The notes under the pieces are model-generated. The model was not told where the DNA came from, ran no database searches, and worked only from the letters and a program-made list of their open reading frames with translations. Position numbers and translations under genes: made by a program. From assembly GCF_000374045.1 (NCBI RefSeq), contig NZ_KB893332.1:1-57961 (forward strand): DNA of 57,961 bases, read 5' to 3'. Within the stretch, counting starts at the first letter, position 1. Each line of letters starts with the position of its first letter. The stretch is from Segetibacter koreensis DSM 18137 (GTDB lineage: Bacteria > Bacteroidota > Bacteroidia > Chitinophagales > Chitinophagaceae). Positions 56,427-57,961 of the stretch are shown piece after piece.

Positions 56427-56894
56427 TTATCGTTTTCCAAATACGATTTCCAATTGATCTAAAAAGTTAGTTTGTCCGGAATTTATTTTATACCTCGCTT
56501 CTTTTAAAGAAAACCATTCAGCTCTATCTACCTCAGGAAACGACTGTTTTTTTCCTGATCTCGGAGGCCATTCAATTTCAAATATGTTGCTGTGTATAGA
56601 AGATGTTTCAAAGTTTGCTTCAATTGCCCAGGCAGATATAACTTTGCCTGATTTAATTTTTACAGGTGAGAGCTGAATAAGTTTATTGTCTGGCAATACA
56701 TTTCCTGTTTCTTCTTCAAATTCGCGTTTAGCTGCCATCAAAGCGTCTTCTCCCTCTAGATATTCGCCTTTTGGAATACTCCACGCGCCAGCGTCTTTAT
56801 TTTTAAAAAAAGGCCCTCCCGGATGTACAAGTAAAACTTCTACTTCGCCATTTATAATTCTGTAAGCAATAATTCCCGCACTTAATTTTGACAT
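56427..56894 (-). CDS. NUDIX hydrolase
   Basis: This 155-residue enzyme has a complete Nudix box, G43-x5-E49-x7-R57-E58-F-x-E61-E62-x-G64, which binds Mg2+ and cleaves nucleoside diphosphates linked to other groups. SAGIIAYRIINGEVEVLLVHPGG (starting at residue 5; shown here only as SAGIIAYR and LLVHPGG) and AWSIPKGEYLEGED are typical of the ADP-ribose/diadenosine-polyphosphate-like branch. The precise substrate is not predictable. It is a single-gene unit. Confidence 0.92.
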   Translation of the reverse strand: MSKLSAGIIAYRIINGEVEVLLVHPGGPFFKNKDAGAWSIPKGEYLEGEDALMAAKREFEEETGNVLPDNKLIQLSPVKIKSGKVISAWAIEANFETSSIHSNIFEIEWPPRSGKKQSFPEVDRAEWFSLKEARYKINSGQTNFLDQLEIVFGKR

Positions 56895-57000
56895 TTATTT
56901 TTTGTTACTTTTCGGTAAGAATGAAGCAGGGACGTAAAAAAAATCAATTACAACTAAAGGTTTAAATAGCTAGTACACTTGACAAATAACAACAAGCTAG

Positions 57001-57582
57001 TTAACCTTGAATTTTTTCTCCTCTTAATTGAAAGATAAGAGCTTTTAAAGCTTCAAGTTGTTTTTTAACAACATCCTTTGTCATCTCATCTATCAGAATG
57101 CCATTGTCATCAAACTTTTTATTTGCCTGGTTTACAAGAACCTCAGGTTTATACACGGAGCGGATGTTTAAAAACTGAAATACGGGATGGAAGGCTACCT
57201 GCATTTTATTGGTACCCCAAAGACCGGGCGTTGCTCCCATGAGAGCGACAACTTTATTCAGGAGGGGAGAATCTGTTCCCCGTGATGCCCAGTCTATTGC
57301 ATTTTTTAAACCGCCTGGTATCGAATAATTATATTCAGGGGAAACAATAACAATACCATCAGCTTTTGAAAGAATATCTCTGAATTGTTTAACAGGCAAA
57401 GGCCTTTGCTCAACAGCAGGCAAATCATTATCTGCATTATACAGCGGTAAATCTCCTATAGATGCCACTTCCATTGTTACATCTGACGGCAGCAGTGAGA
57501 AACAGGACTTTAATAACATTGTATTCCATGAATCTTTGCGGAGGCTTCCTGAAATTCCAACAAAGTGAAGATGAGCAGCCAT
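57001..57582 (-). CDS. NADPH-dependent FMN reductase family protein
   Basis: This 193-residue flavodoxin-fold protein has the FMN phosphate-binding loop GSLRKDSWNT near residues 12-21 and the family motif SPEYNYSIPGGLKNAIDW at about 99-116. Members reduce FMN, quinones, azo dyes or chromate using NAD(P)H. It is a single-gene unit next to the right-hand insertion sequence. Confidence 0.93.
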   Translation of the reverse strand: MAAHLHFVGISGSLRKDSWNTMLLKSCFSLLPSDVTMEVASIGDLPLYNADNDLPAVEQRPLPVKQFRDILSKADGIVIVSPEYNYSIPGGLKNAIDWASRGTDSPLLNKVVALMGATPGLWGTNKMQVAFHPVFQFLNIRSVYKPEVLVNQANKKFDDNGILIDEMTKDVVKKQLEALKALIFQLRGEKIQG

Positions 57583-57702
57583 TTAGCTTATTTTTTAAAA
57601 TGGTGTTTGCAATAATTATTCCTTTGACAATAGGTTACCAGAACTTAGTATTTGTAATTAAATAAATAAATGTTGATTAATGTTATGGAAGTAGGCATTT
57701 AG

Positions 57703-57961
57703 CTACTCCAATTTCAATTGTTTAATAAAAATTGGTTGAGTATTAATCATTCTGCCAGTTATGTTGTGAAAAATCTCTTCTATTGAATTACTTTGATTAA
57801 ACCTGTAGCAAAATTCGTCCAGGTAGGGCTGTAAATTTCTAACACTATGATGTATACCTCTAAGCCAACCTTTAATCATCATTACTTGGCGATGGAAAAG
57901 TTTGAAGTTTTGTTTGGGGTTGCTTGTTTGCTGATGCAACTCTTTATACTCATTTTTTAAC
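57703..57961 (-). CDS. IS1595-family (ISXO2-like) transposase, C-terminal fragment (cut by window edge)
   Basis: The minus-strand frame is open from the window edge to the stop at 57703-57705. KNEYKELHQ, TSNPKQNFKLFHRQ and MIKGWLRGIHHSV are characteristic of the end of the DDE_Tnp_IS1595 domain, and LDEFCYRFN follows. The final 30 residues do not match the usual short ending, so they may be an extension. An apparent TTG start at 57939 is internal. Downstream of the stop a small stem (GTAG with CTAC, 57691-57706) could be part of the element end. The catalytic DDE region lies outside the window. Confidence 0.85.
   Translation of the reverse strand, partial: LKNEYKELHQQTSNPKQNFKLFHRQVMMIKGWLRGIHHSVRNLQPYLDEFCYRFNQSNSIEEIFHNITGRMINTQPIFIKQLKLE

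Noticed and set aside
1-57961. tRNA, rRNA, CRISPR array or prophage
   Set aside because: Intergenic regions were read for tRNA-like TTCGA loops with acceptor stems, regularly spaced repeats and phage structural genes; none was found.

Overview
This window is AT-rich chromosomal DNA from a member of the Bacteroidota, most likely family Chitinophagaceae (inference). The evidence is three SusC/SusD outer-membrane pairs, lipoproteins with Bacteroidota-type leaders, few Shine-Dalgarno sequences, several TAnnTTTG-type -7 boxes, and Bacteroidota-type versions of GreA, RsmA, PdxA, MutS2, RibF, PurM and the DNA polymerase III delta subunit. Both edges cut through transposase genes: the C-terminal end of an IS110-type transposase on the left and of an IS1595 (ISXO2-like) transposase on the right. 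No tRNA, rRNA or CRISPR array was found.

Layout. 1-14.9 kb is mostly housekeeping: HIT protein, greA with an attenuator-like leader hairpin, a 2-hydroxyacid dehydrogenase, rsmA, pdxA, an aldose-epimerase-like enzyme, an orphan glycosyltransferase, a LolA-like periplasmic protein, an ABC-2 exporter pair, an AraC regulator, a MutS2 without its Smr domain, a CheY-like receiver and a GNAT acetyltransferase. 15.2-39.4 kb is an accessory island read entirely on the plus strand: susC1-susD1, terminator; susC2-susD2, terminator; a 1192-residue FG-GAP/ASPIC-UnbV lipoprotein, a lipoprotein joining a CxxCH haem motif to FG-GAP repeats, and a vanadium-haloperoxidase-like lipoprotein; susC3-susD3, terminator; and a second CxxCH/FG-GAP lipoprotein that runs straight into holA. 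39.4-46.3 kb returns to core genes (holA, ribF, purM, ftsE-like, free-methionine-sulfoxide reductase) and ends with a small basic protein beside a larger protein that carries the same N-terminal segment fused to a baeRF (bacterial eRF1-like) module. 46.5-51.8 kb is a minus-strand run gltP-like, dedA, MFS, uxuA, eda for D-mannonate/KDG catabolism. 51.9-58 kb holds an amino-acid permease, a soluble multi-PAS histidine kinase, a DUF3072 small protein, a NUDIX hydrolase and an NADPH-dependent FMN reductase.

How the genes may work together. The island looks like an envelope uptake-and-oxidation unit. SusC/SusD pairs would bind and import a ligand. The calcium-binding FG-GAP propeller proteins, two of them with a predicted single c-type haem, and the haloperoxidase-like enzyme would act on the ligand at the cell envelope. 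No glycoside hydrolase, polysaccharide lyase, ECF sigma factor or anti-sigma factor is present, so this is not a classical polysaccharide-utilisation locus and its substrate cannot be read from the sequence. This is the best candidate here for an undescribed system. Function and substrate are inference; gene order, motifs and terminators are read directly.
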